NCBI GenBank assembly: GCA_944372525.1
Contig: CALVZL010000003.1
Span: 1-49,044 of the forward strand
Length of the DNA stretch: 49,044 bases
Source of the DNA: an uncultured Clostridia bacterium
GTDB taxonomy: Bacteria; Bacillota; Clostridia; Christensenellales; Borkfalkiaceae
Direction of reading: 5' to 3'
Positions within the stretch are counted from its first letter, which is position 1; each line of letters begins with the position of its first letter. Made by a program: the position numbers and the translations under genes. This document shows positions 1-7,763 of the stretch, one piece after another. The notes beneath the pieces are model-generated. The model was not told the DNA's origin and made no database searches. It saw only the letters and a program-made list of their open reading frames with translations.

Positions 1-96
1 GCCGCGACATAGCGGCTGCCCGAGATAGTGATGCGTTGCCAAATTTCGATACCCGTTGACGGGTACGCCGGCAACAAACCCTTTTAGGGTATGTGC

Positions 97-120
97 AAAC
101 CACCAGTTCACTGGTGGTTT
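97..120. repeat. Perfect 10-bp inverted repeat, 4-nt loop
   Basis: AAACCACCAG (97-106) and CTGGTGGTTT (111-120) flank TTCA. It is the strongest of three palindromes spaced within 71 nt. It lacks a following T-tract on the plus strand beyond TTTTG, so it is only a weak terminator. It could be a palindromic end of a small mobile element or a stem of a structured RNA. Confidence 0.6.
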
Positions 121-190
121 TGAATTCTTTTGTTTTTCAGTTCTAAAGTTTGTCGGGATTGTTTGTTGCGTTCGGGGCGAAAGCCCGCAC

Positions 191-212
191 AAAAATCCGG
201 CATGCTACGCCG
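191..212 (-). terminator. Possible terminator of the 60-residue peptide gene
   Basis: Read on the minus strand, CGGC-(7-nt loop)-GCCG is followed by GATTTTTG, about 43 nt past the stop codon of the small membrane peptide gene. The stem is only 4 bp, so it is weak; the T-run and position are what suggest a terminator. Confidence 0.35.
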
Positions 213-254
213 AGCAAAAGAAAATCTCTTCCGCAGGGAGGAAAGGGCAGTCGA

Positions 255-437
255 TCAGAGATTGACCGCAATGACGAGCGCGACCACAGAAAGGACGATT
301 GCGGCAGCGGCGAGCAGGGCGGCAAATGCAGTCAAGGCAACGCCTGCCTGTTTTTTCTCTTTTTTCGGCTTTGCAGCTTCGGGGGCAGGTTGCGCCGCGG
401 GTTGTTCGGTGGGGGTTTCGGTTACCTGTTCAGACAT
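255..437 (-). CDS. Small single-pass membrane protein, unknown function
   Basis: A 60-residue protein I cannot assign to a family. The first 30 residues are rich in Pro, Ala, Glu and Lys with a basic KPKKEKK patch at about 23-29; residues 31-58 are one hydrophobic segment of Ala, Val, Leu and Ile. A membrane-anchored peptide with its N-terminus in the cytoplasm fits the positive-inside rule. The gene looks real: an AAGGAG site lies 7 nt before the ATG, and a near-perfect SigA promoter lies upstream at 490-517. It is transcribed alone; radA, upstream on the same strand, ends at 579. Small proteins of this type are often missed in annotation. Its role is unknown. Confidence 0.75.
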   Translation of the reverse strand: MSEQVTETPTEQPAAQPAPEAAKPKKEKKQAGVALTAFAALLAAAAIVLSVVALVIAVNL

Positions 438-489
438 CTCATTGCTCCTTTTCGTTTTTTACCGTTTCGGCAAAGATCGTTTTTCTTTA

Positions 490-517
490 ATTATATAGAT
501 TTCAAATAATTTGTCAA
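490..517 (-). promoter_or_regulatory. SigA-type promoter for the small membrane protein
   Basis: On the minus strand TTGACA (517-512) and TATAAT (495-490) are both perfect consensus hexamers, with a 16-nt AT-rich spacer. It lies about 53 nt upstream of the ATG at 437 and after the radA stop, so the small gene does not depend on radA transcription. Confidence 0.8.
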
Positions 518-578
518 TATATTTTGAAAAAATTTTGTGAATTTCTATGGTCATGGAAGAGTTCGCGGACAAAGGCGC

Positions 579-1928
579 TCAAAAAAGAGCCTTGATCATC
601 TGCGAGAGATAGGAGACGGGGACGAGCGCAATTTTTTCGGAAAACTTTTTGCACGTCGCGGCGTTTTTTGCGGGGAGGATGACCCGCCGAAAGCCCATCT
701 TTACGCATTCGTTTACACGTTTTTCGGCGTAGTTCACCGCGCGTACCTCTCCCGTCAGTCCGACCTCTCCGAACAGCGCCGTATATTTGTCGATGGGGAT
801 CATCTTTTCCGCGCTCGCCAGCGCGGCGCAGACTGCCAAGTCAGCGCTCGGCTCGTTCAGGCGGATCCCGCCCATGGCGTTGAGATAGACGTCCTGCGTG
901 CCGAGAGGCAGGCCGCACCGCTTTTCGAGGACGGCGATGAGGACGATCAGACGGTTGAGGTCGATCCCGAGGGACATGCGCCGCGGAAGCCCGTAGACCG
1001 TCTTTGCCATGAGCGTCTGGATCTCCACCGTCATGCAGCGGTTGCCTGTTTCGCTCGGCGTGACCGCCGCGCCCGCCGCTTCTCCGCGCAGATCGGACAG
1101 GAACAAGCCGGAGTAATCGGACACGCCGATCAGCCCCTCGTCCGTCATCTCGAATACGCCGATCTCCTGCACCGAACCGAAGCGGTTTTTGACGGCGCGC
1201 AGGATCTTGAAGTTCTCCGTCCGTTCGCCCTCGAAATAGAGCACGGTATCCATGATGTGTTCGAGCACCTTCGGGCCTGCGATGGCGCCCTCTTTGGTGA
1301 CGTGTCCCACAATGAAAAAGGTGATCCCGCGCGACTTGGCGATCCGCATGAGTCTGCTCGCGCACTCCCGCACCTGACCCACGCTGCCCGCTGCCGAAGA
1401 GAGCGCAGAAGTATAGATTGCCTGCACGGAGTCGACGATCACGTACTCCGCCTTGAAGATTTCTTCTTCCGCGCTGTCGAGATCGGTCTCGCTCAGAAGG
1501 AGCAGGCCGTCCGAATTCAGGTGCAAACGCTCGCAGCGGAGCTTGACCTGGGAACAACTCTCTTCCGCGGAGAGGTAGAGCACCCGATGCGTTTCGGACA
1601 GATTTGCGGCGACTTGCGTCAGCAGCGTAGATTTTCCCACGCCGGGATCTCCGCCGACCAGCACGAGAGAGCCGCGCACAATGCCTCCGCCGAGGACGAC
1701 GTCGAATTCTTCGATTCCGCTCGGGACGCGCTCATATTTTTCATAGCTCACCTGAGAGAGGGGAAGCGCGCGGGAAGAGAGCGCGGGACGCGCCGCTTTG
1801 TTCGGGGCGGGAGAGACGGGCTCTTCCGCAAGCGTGTTGTATTTTCCGCAACCGGGACAGCGGCCCATCCATTTCAAAGAGACGTAGCCGCATTCCGCGC
1901 AGACAAATTGAGTTGTGTTTTTTGGCAT
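579..1928 (-). CDS. radA: DNA repair protein RadA
   Basis: RadA (Sms) is a RecA-related ATPase that helps process branched intermediates in homologous recombination. The 449-residue length is usual. In order: an N-terminal zinc finger with two CxxC pairs at C10/C13 and C24/C27; a RecA-type ATPase core with Walker A GGDPGVGKST at 92-101 and Walker B YVIVDS at 162-167; the RadA signature KNRFGS at 247-252; and a C-terminal Lon-protease-like domain, about 290-449, used for DNA binding. The ATG is preceded by AGGTGA at a good distance. It is the last gene of a minus-strand run rqcP-ispDF-radA, 77 nt after ispDF. I see no clear terminator after it. Confidence 0.95.
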   Translation of the reverse strand: MPKNTTQFVCAECGYVSLKWMGRCPGCGKYNTLAEEPVSPAPNKAARPALSSRALPLSQVSYEKYERVPSGIEEFDVVLGGGIVRGSLVLVGGDPGVGKSTLLTQVAANLSETHRVLYLSAEESCSQVKLRCERLHLNSDGLLLLSETDLDSAEEEIFKAEYVIVDSVQAIYTSALSSAAGSVGQVRECASRLMRIAKSRGITFFIVGHVTKEGAIAGPKVLEHIMDTVLYFEGERTENFKILRAVKNRFGSVQEIGVFEMTDEGLIGVSDYSGLFLSDLRGEAAGAAVTPSETGNRCMTVEIQTLMAKTVYGLPRRMSLGIDLNRLIVLIAVLEKRCGLPLGTQDVYLNAMGGIRLNEPSADLAVCAALASAEKMIPIDKYTALFGEVGLTGEVRAVNYAEKRVNECVKMGFRRVILPAKNAATCKKFSEKIALVPVSYLSQMIKALF

Positions 1929-2005
1929 GATTCACCTGTCGAACCGCTGCGCGTAGAGACGGCGGCAGTCAAATTTTTCTGAAGACGGGCTTGCAGAGAA
2001 CAGCG

Positions 2006-3133
2006 TTAGGTCGCTTCTTTGGCGCAGCGCCGAAGCATCGCCGCGCAGAGGACGGTAATGCCCTTTCCTTCGCCGACATAGCCGAGTTTTTCGTTTGTTC
2101 CCGCCGCAATGCCGATCGCGGAGAGCGGAAGAGAGAGCGCCTCTGAAAGCGCCTGTTTCATCGGTTCGATATAAGGGGAAAGGCGGGGCGTTTCGGCGAG
2201 AATGCAGAGGCTGATGTTCTGCGGAACCAGTTGTTCCGTTTTGATAAAGGAAAGCGTTCTGCCGAGCAGTTCCATGCTGTCCGCGCCCGCAAACCGCACA
2301 TCCGTATCGGGGAAATAAAATCCGATGTCTCGAAGCCCCGCCGCGGAGAGGAGGGCGTCCATCAATGCGTGGACGAGAACGTCTCCGTCGCTGTGGGCGA
2401 CGAGCCCCGATTTTGCGGGAATTCGTACGCCGGCAAGCGTGATAAAATCGCGCGGCGCGCCGAAGGCGTGAGTGTCCGCGCCGATTCCGACCCGTTCGGC
2501 GGGCAGAAAGTCTTCCCGATGCGTCAGCTTTCGGTTGGAACGGCTGCCCGGGAAGAGAACCGGTTGCCCGATATAGGCGGCGTAGACGCCGCTTTCGTCC
2601 GTGAACTGCCTGCCTTCCGCCGCAGCCAAGGAAAAGGCGCGCAACAGCGGTTCCCTGCGGAATCCCTGCGGAGTCTGGACAGAGCGCAAAGTCTCCCGCG
2701 GGGGCGCAGAGAGAATTTTTCCTTCTTCGCAGAAAACGATCGTATCTTCGGCGGGGAGAGAGCAGATTCCGCTGCCGAATCGGAGAACGCTCTGCAGGCA
2801 GTTGTCTATGAGCTGTTTTGTCACAAAGGGGCGCGCCGCGTCATGGACGAGCACGATCTTGCCCTGCGCTTCTTTCAGTGCGGAAAACACGCTCTCGAAG
2901 CGGGTAGCCCCGCCCCGTACGGGGCGGGCTTTCGGGAAGGGGGAGAGCAGAGCGCGGACGGTGCGTTCGTCTTTTTCCGCACAAGGCACGAGAATTTCGT
3001 CTACGTCTTCTCGGGAGAAGGCGCTCAGCGAATAGCACAGCACAGGAAGCCCCAAATAAGGCAACAGAACTTTGTTGGCGGAAAAGCCCGCGCGCGTGCC
3101 CGTTCCCGCCGCGGGCAGAATGACGCTGATCAA
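2006..3133 (-). CDS. ispDF: Bifunctional IspD/IspF, methylerythritol-phosphate pathway
   Basis: A 375-residue fusion of two non-consecutive isoprenoid enzymes. Residues 1 to about 213 are IspD (CTP-dependent cytidylylation of methylerythritol 4-phosphate): nucleotide-binding PAAGTGTRAG at 7-16, K21, and VHDAARP at 96-102. Residues about 214-375 are IspF (methylerythritol cyclodiphosphate synthase): metal ligands in GADTHAF (D220, H222) and HSDGDVLVHA (H247, H255), plus TNEKLGYVGEGKGI at 346-359. The product feeds isoprenyl and undecaprenyl phosphate synthesis. The start is TTG, overlapping the rqcP stop as TTGA, with GAGGTGA upstream, so translation is probably coupled. Fused ispDF is known in several bacterial groups; the enzyme between the two steps (IspE) is not in this window. 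Confidence 0.95.
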   Translation of the reverse strand: MISVILPAAGTGTRAGFSANKVLLPYLGLPVLCYSLSAFSREDVDEILVPCAEKDERTVRALLSPFPKARPVRGGATRFESVFSALKEAQGKIVLVHDAARPFVTKQLIDNCLQSVLRFGSGICSLPAEDTIVFCEEGKILSAPPRETLRSVQTPQGFRREPLLRAFSLAAAEGRQFTDESGVYAAYIGQPVLFPGSRSNRKLTHREDFLPAERVGIGADTHAFGAPRDFITLAGVRIPAKSGLVAHSDGDVLVHALMDALLSAAGLRDIGFYFPDTDVRFAGADSMELLGRTLSFIKTEQLVPQNISLCILAETPRLSPYIEPMKQALSEALSLPLSAIGIAAGTNEKLGYVGEGKGITVLCAAMLRRCAKEAT

Positions 3134-3372
3134 ACGATCACCTCGTAAAGGGAGGCCGCTTCCTCTTTTTTTACCGTTTCCCGAAGAGCGAGCACGCGGA
3201 ATTTTACGCTTCCGTTTTCAAATCCGAGTTCAACGACGTCGCCCACCTTGAGCTGATGGGCGGGTTTTGCGATTTTTCCGTTGACTGAGATTTTTCCCGC
3301 GGATGCCGCTTCCTGCGCAACGGTTCTGCGTTTGAGGATTCTGGAAACTTTGAGAAATTTGTCGATTCGCAT
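3130..3372 (-). CDS. rqcP: S4-domain RNA-binding protein RqcP
   Basis: An 80-residue protein made almost entirely of an S4 RNA-binding domain, beginning MRIDKFLKVSRILKRRTVA, typical of the RqcP (YlmH/Hsp15-like) family. RqcP binds obstructed 50S subunits between the P-site tRNA and 23S rRNA and works with RqcH in adding C-terminal alanine tails during ribosome quality control in Bacillota. I chose the ATG at 3372 rather than the TTG seven codons earlier because GGAG lies 8 nt upstream and the family starts here. Its stop overlaps the TTG start of ispDF. The closely related Hsp15 (HslR) is the main alternative, but the short length favours RqcP. Confidence 0.85.
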   Translation of the reverse strand: MRIDKFLKVSRILKRRTVAQEAASAGKISVNGKIAKPAHQLKVGDVVELGFENGSVKFRVLALRETVKKEEAASLYEVIV

Positions 3373-3446
3373 CTTTTTTTCTCCGAAAAGCAAAAAAAGT
3401 AATTTTTCGGGCGCAAAACCGATTGACTTATTTTCAGCCGAAGGCT

Positions 3447-3469
3447 ATAATAACATACTGTATTATTAT
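3447..3469. promoter_or_regulatory. AT-rich palindrome with possible extended -10 for rqcP
   Basis: ATAATAA (3447-3453) and TTATTAT (3463-3469) form a 7-bp inverted repeat around 9 nt. Read on the minus strand it contains TGTTATTAT, a TGn extended -10, about 75 nt upstream of the rqcP ATG; no good -35 hexamer is visible. It could be a promoter, an operator, or both. The rest of the 308-nt divergent region 3373-3680 holds no gene. Confidence 0.3.
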
Positions 3470-3570
3470 GCTCGGTCGGTTTTACCCTTCGTTCCCTTTT
3501 TTCGGAAGGCACGGCACGGGCTTTCCCGATTTTTTGCTTCTCCTCGTCATTATAGCGTATTTTTCCGCCG

Positions 3571-3600
3571 TTGTAAAGAGGAGGTAAAATTTTTTATAGA
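3571..3600 (+). promoter_or_regulatory. Candidate promoter for rpoBC
   Basis: TTGTAA and TATAGA are separated by 18 nt, about 80 nt before the rpoB start. Both hexamers deviate from consensus, and an overlapping AGAGGAGGT sequence complicates the picture. A small TCGAT-TTTT-ATCGA hairpin follows at 3607-3620. No rplJ/rplL genes or L10 leader are present upstream, unlike the usual arrangement. Confidence 0.35.
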
Positions 3601-3680
3601 CATTTCGATTTTTATCGATGAAAAGATATACTCGGTAGATCGCCAATGATAACAACAAAACAAGGAGTTAATGTTGACGG

Positions 3681-6600
3681 ATGAACTTACCAATTCAAAA
3701 GTACGGTAAAACCGAAAGAAGAAAATTCGGGAAGATCAACGAAGTAATCGATATTCCCGATCTCGTCGAGATTCAGAAAGACAGCTATCAGACCTTTATC
3801 GGCGAGGGAATTTCGGAGATTCTGGAAGATTTTTCTCCCATTACCGACTTCAGCGATCACTTCGAGCTGTATTTTCTTTCCCATGAATTCGGGAAAAAGA
3901 CCAAATACGACGAAAAAGAATGCCGCAATCGCGACGCAACGTATGCCCTTCCTCTGCGCGTGAAGACCCGCCTCGTCAACAAAGTCAAGGACGAGGTCAT
4001 CGATCAGGATGTCTTCATGGGGGATTTCCCGCTGATGACCGAGAACGGATCTTTCATCATCAACGGCGCGGAGCGCGTCATTGTCTCTCAGCTCGTACGT
4101 TCGCCCGGCGTAAACAATGTTGCGGAGACGGACAAGACGGGCAAAAAGATGTATGAGACGACGGTCATTCCCAACCGCGGCGCATGGCTGGAATTCAAAC
4201 AGGACGCGCAGGGTGTGCTCTGGGTCAATGTGGACAGAAAGCGGAAGATTGCCGCGACCGTCCTTTTGCGTGCGCTCGGCTTCGGATCCGACCGCGCGCT
4301 CGAAGAACTCTTTGCGGGCGATAAGATGATCGCGGCGACGATCGAAAAGGATTCGACCAAGTCGGAATCCGACGGTCTTATCGAATTGTACCGCCGCTTG
4401 CGTCCCGGCGAGGTCCCGACGGAAGAGTCTGTCCGTCAGCATCTTTATAATCTTTTCTTCGATTCCCGCCGTTACGACGTCGTGAAAGTGGGGCGCTATA
4501 AGTTCAACAAAAAGCTCAATCTGGCCTACCGTCTGCCCGGCTGTCGGATTGCGGACGATATCGTCAATCCCGAAACGGGAGAAGTCATGGCACTCAAGGG
4601 CGAGGTCATTTCCGAGGAGAAGGCGCGCGAGATCCAGAACGCCGGCATCAACGAAGTATTCGTCCTCGTCAACGACTCTGAAGCGGGGGAGATCCGCCAT
4701 AAGATCATTGCGAACAATACGGTGGATTTTTCGGCGCTTTCCGACAAGAATCCCAAGGCGTTCGGTCTTCTCAAGACGGTATATTACCCGAACTTTGTCT
4801 TTTCCCGCAAACTTGCGGAGGAATGCACCCGTCTTTCCGTCGAAGAGGTCGCGGAAAAATATCTCGACGAGATCAACGCCGTCTATTATGCGCGGGAGAC
4901 CGCTCCCGAGGCGGACGAAAAGCAGGAAGAGAAGAAGAACCGGATCAAGCGGAGAGAGAATCGCATCAAATTTGTGACGGCATGCAAACTCTTTCACGAA
5001 TTGCTTGCCCGCGAGGAAACGCCTGCGGATCCCGCGGCGCCCGTCGATCTGAACGACCTTGCGCGGGTGAACGGCGTCACGCCAGAAGAGAAAAAGACGA
5101 TCAAGCCTCTTATCGACGTGCTTGACTACAAATGCATCACCGTGGACGACATTGTCGCCGCGGTTTCCACAAACCTCGACCTCAAATACGAGATCGGGAC
5201 GATCGACGAGATCGATCACCTCGGGAACCGCCGCGTTCGTTCCGTCGGCGAGCTGTTGCAGAACCAGCTCCGTATCGGCATGGCGCGCCTCGAGCGCCTG
5301 ATCAAGGAGAGAATGGCCACGCAGGACCCGATGGAGGTCACGCCCTCCGGGCTCATCAACGTGCGTCCCATTTCCGCCGTGATCCGCGAGTTCTTCGGGT
5401 CTTCCCAGCTCTCGCAATTTATGGATCAGACCAACCCCATTGCGGAGCTGACGCATAAGCGCAAGCTGTCCGCGCTCGGGCCCGGCGGTCTCAACCGCGA
5501 CCGCGCAACGTTTGAAGTGCGCGACGTTCACCACTCCCATTACGGAAGAATGTGCCCGATCGAGACTCCCGAAGGTCAGAACATCGGTTTGATCTCTTCG
5601 CTTGCGACCTTCTCAAAGATCAATGAATTCGGATTTATCATGTCGCCCTACCGTAAGGTAGATAAAGAGACGGGGATCGTTACCGATCACGTCGACTATC
5701 TCACGGCGGACGAGGAAGACCGCTATGTGGTGGCGCAGGCGAACGAGCCGCTCGACGAAGAGGGAAGATTCGTCAACGAGCGTGTCGGCTGTCGGTTCAA
5801 GGAACTGATCACGGAATTTCCCCGCGATCGTGTCGATTATATGGACGTGAGCCCGAAACAGCTCGTCTCCGTCGCGACGGCGCTCATTCCCTTTTTGGAA
5901 AACGACGACACCAACCGCGCCCTGATGGGATCGAACATGCAGAGGCAGGCGGTTCCGCTGCTCAAGACGGAGGCTTCCATCGTGGCGACGGGCATCGAGT
6001 CTGCGATCGCGCGCGATTCCGGAGTCATTGTGCGGGCAAAAGAAGCCGGTACCGTGACGAGCGTCGCTTCGGACCTGATCACCGTCAGAGAGGACAGCGG
6101 GTTTGTCACGTCCTATCCGCTGAAGAAATTTGAGCGTTCCAATCAGGGGACCTGTCTGAATCAGCGTCCCATCGTTTCCACGGGAGATCGGGTGGAAAAG
6201 GACGAAGTGATCGCAGACGGCCCTTCCACCAACAACGGCGAACTTGCGCTCGGCAAGAACATTCTCGTCGGCTTTATGGAGTGGGAAGGCTATAATTATG
6301 AGGACGCGATCCTTATCTCCGAAAAACTCGTGCAGGACGACGTGTTTACTTCCATCCACATCGAGGAACACGAAACGGAGGCACGGGATACCAAGCTGGG
6401 AGAGGAAGAGATCACCCGCGACATTCCCAATGTCGGCGACGACGCACTGAAGGACCTGGACGAAGACGGCATTATCCGCATCGGCGCGGAGGTCAACAGC
6501 GGCGACATTCTCGTCGGGAAGGTGACGCCGAAGGGCGAGACCGAACTTACTCCCGAAGAACGGTTGCTCCGGGCGATCTTCGGCGAGAAGTCGCGGGAGG

Positions 6601-7748
6601 TGCGGGATACTTCGCTTCGGGTACCGCACGGCGAAGGCGGCATCGTCGTAGACGTCAAGATCTTTACGCGGGAGAACAAGGACGAACTCTCTCCCGGCGT
6701 CAACAAACTCGTGCGCGTCTACATTGCGCAGAAACGAAAGATACAGGTCGGTGACAAGATGGCGGGGCGGCACGGCAACAAAGGCGTCATTTCCCGCGTG
6801 CTGCCGCAGAGCGACATGCCCTTCCTTCCGGATGGGACGCCGCTGCAGATCTTGCTCAATCCGCTGGGCGTTCCCTCCCGTATGAACATCGGACAGGTGC
6901 TCGAAGTGCACTTGGGTTACGTCTGCCGCCAGCTCGGTTGGAAAATTGCGACGCCCGTGTTTGACGGGGCGACCGAGAAGGACATCGAGCAGCTTTTCCG
7001 CGAAAACAATCTGTTCAATCCGGACGGAAAAGTCGACGGAAAGTTCCAGGTCTTCGATGGCCGGACGGGAGAACCGTTTGAAAATCGGGTGACGATCGGC
7101 ATCATGTATATGATCAAGCTGATCCACCTCGTCGACGACAAGATCCACGCACGCTCGATCGGACCGTATTCCCTCGTCACGCAGCAGCCGCTTGGCGGAA
7201 AAGCGCAGTTCGGCGGACAGCGTTTCGGAGAGATGGAGGTCTGGGCGCTTGAGGCATACGGCGCGGCGCATATCCTTCAGGAAATTCTCACGGTCAAGTC
7301 GGACGATATCGTCGGAAGAGTCAAGACGTATGAAAGCATCGTGAAGGGGAACAACATTTCCGAACCGGGGATCCCCGAAGCGTTCAAAGTTCTTCTCAAA
7401 GAGCTGCAATCCCTTGCGCTCGATGTAAAAGTGCTCACGGAAAACAACGACGAGCTGATCATCCGCGAATTTGAGGACGACGACAATGACCGCGAACGTG
7501 ATCGTCGGAGCGAAACGACACATCCCGAAGAGGATTTCGATTTCGGTATGGGCGAGGGAGAAGAAGACGAGGACGAGGACATCGGCTCGCTCTTCGATGA
7601 CATCGGCGAGGATGAGGATTTCGTCTCCAAAGAACTGTTCGGCGACAAGGATCTCGAAGAGGAAGAAGAGGACGACGAGGACGACAGCTTTTCTCTGAGC
7701 AATCTCTTCGGAGACGACGAGGACGGCGACGAGGGCGACGGAGAGTAA
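3681..7748 (+). CDS. rpoB: RNA polymerase beta subunit
   Basis: The catalytic-core beta subunit; at 1355 residues it is clearly longer than the roughly 1190 of Bacillus. The rifampicin region is intact ([13 protein letters not shown] just before T591), followed by [12 protein letters not shown], where K595 replaces the usual Arg equivalent to E. coli R529. Highly conserved [16 protein letters not shown] and [10 protein letters not shown] follow. Two additions explain the length: a charged insert, roughly residues 410-510, before the [11 protein letters not shown] motif, and a strongly acidic tail from residue 1264 (47 of the last 92 residues are Asp or Glu). AAGGAG lies 13 nt before the ATG, which is long, and a 12-codon frame begins in between. 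rpoC follows after 15 nt. Confidence 0.97.
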   Translation: MNLPIQKYGKTERRKFGKINEVIDIPDLVEIQKDSYQTFIGEGISEILEDFSPITDFSDHFELYFLSHEFGKKTKYDEKECRNRDATYALPLRVKTRLVNKVKDEVIDQDVFMGDFPLMTENGSFIINGAERVIVSQLVRSPGVNNVAETDKTGKKMYETTVIPNRGAWLEFKQDAQGVLWVNVDRKRKIAATVLLRALGFGSDRALEELFAGDKMIAATIEKDSTKSESDGLIELYRRLRPGEVPTEESVRQHLYNLFFDSRRYDVVKVGRYKFNKKLNLAYRLPGCRIADDIVNPETGEVMALKGEVISEEKAREIQNAGINEVFVLVNDSEAGEIRHKIIANNTVDFSALSDKNPKAFGLLKTVYYPNFVFSRKLAEECTRLSVEEVAEKYLDEINAVYYARETAPEADEKQEEKKNRIKRRENRIKFVTACKLFHELLAREETPADPAAPVDLNDLARVNGVTPEEKKTIKPLIDVLDYKCITVDDIVAAVSTNLDLKYEIGTIDEIDHLGNRRVRSVGELLQNQLRIGMARLERLIKERMATQDPMEVTPSGLINVRPISAVIREFFGSSQLSQFMDQTNPIAELTHKRKLSALGPGGLNRDRATFEVRDVHHSHYGRMCPIETPEGQNIGLISSLATFSKINEFGFIMSPYRKVDKETGIVTDHVDYLTADEEDRYVVAQANEPLDEEGRFVNERVGCRFKELITEFPRDRVDYMDVSPKQLVSVATALIPFLENDDTNRALMGSNMQRQAVPLLKTEASIVATGIESAIARDSGVIVRAKEAGTVTSVASDLITVREDSGFVTSYPLKKFERSNQGTCLNQRPIVSTGDRVEKDEVIADGPSTNNGELALGKNILVGFMEWEGYNYEDAILISEKLVQDDVFTSIHIEEHETEARDTKLGEEEITRDIPNVGDDALKDLDEDGIIRIGAEVNSGDILVGKVTPKGETELTPEERLLRAIFGEKSREVRDTSLRVPHGEGGIVVDVKIFTRENKDELSPGVNKLVRVYIAQKRKIQVGDKMAGRHGNKGVISRVLPQSDMPFLPDGTPLQILLNPLGVPSRMNIGQVLEVHLGYVCRQLGWKIATPVFDGATEKDIEQLFRENNLFNPDGKVDGKFQVFDGRTGEPFENRVTIGIMYMIKLIHLVDDKIHARSIGPYSLVTQQPLGGKAQFGGQRFGEMEVWALEAYGAAHILQEILTVKSDDIVGRVKTYESIVKGNNISEPGIPEAFKVLLKELQSLALDVKVLTENNDELIIREFEDDDNDRERDRRSETTHPEEDFDFGMGEGEEDEDEDIGSLFDDIGEDEDFVSKELFGDKDLEEEEEDDEDDSFSLSNLFGDDEDGDEGDGE

Positions 7749-7763
7749 CGGGAGGCATCATCT

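Larger units (their letters stand above)
1..254. other. Hairpin-rich non-coding left edge
   Basis: No gene is convincing here. The plus frame open from the window edge ends at a TGA at 57-59 and I do not recognise its last residues. The stretch holds a run of hairpins: a 6-bp stem at 50-65 with a TTGA loop, a 5-bp stem at 78-90, a perfect 10-bp stem at 97-120 with a TTCA loop, a GGGC/GCCC stem with a GAAA tetraloop at 175-186, and a CGGC/GCCG stem at 198-212. Clusters of short palindromes like the first three occur at the ends of IS200/IS605-type elements and in structured RNAs, but no transposase is in view, so the identity is open. Confidence 0.4.
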
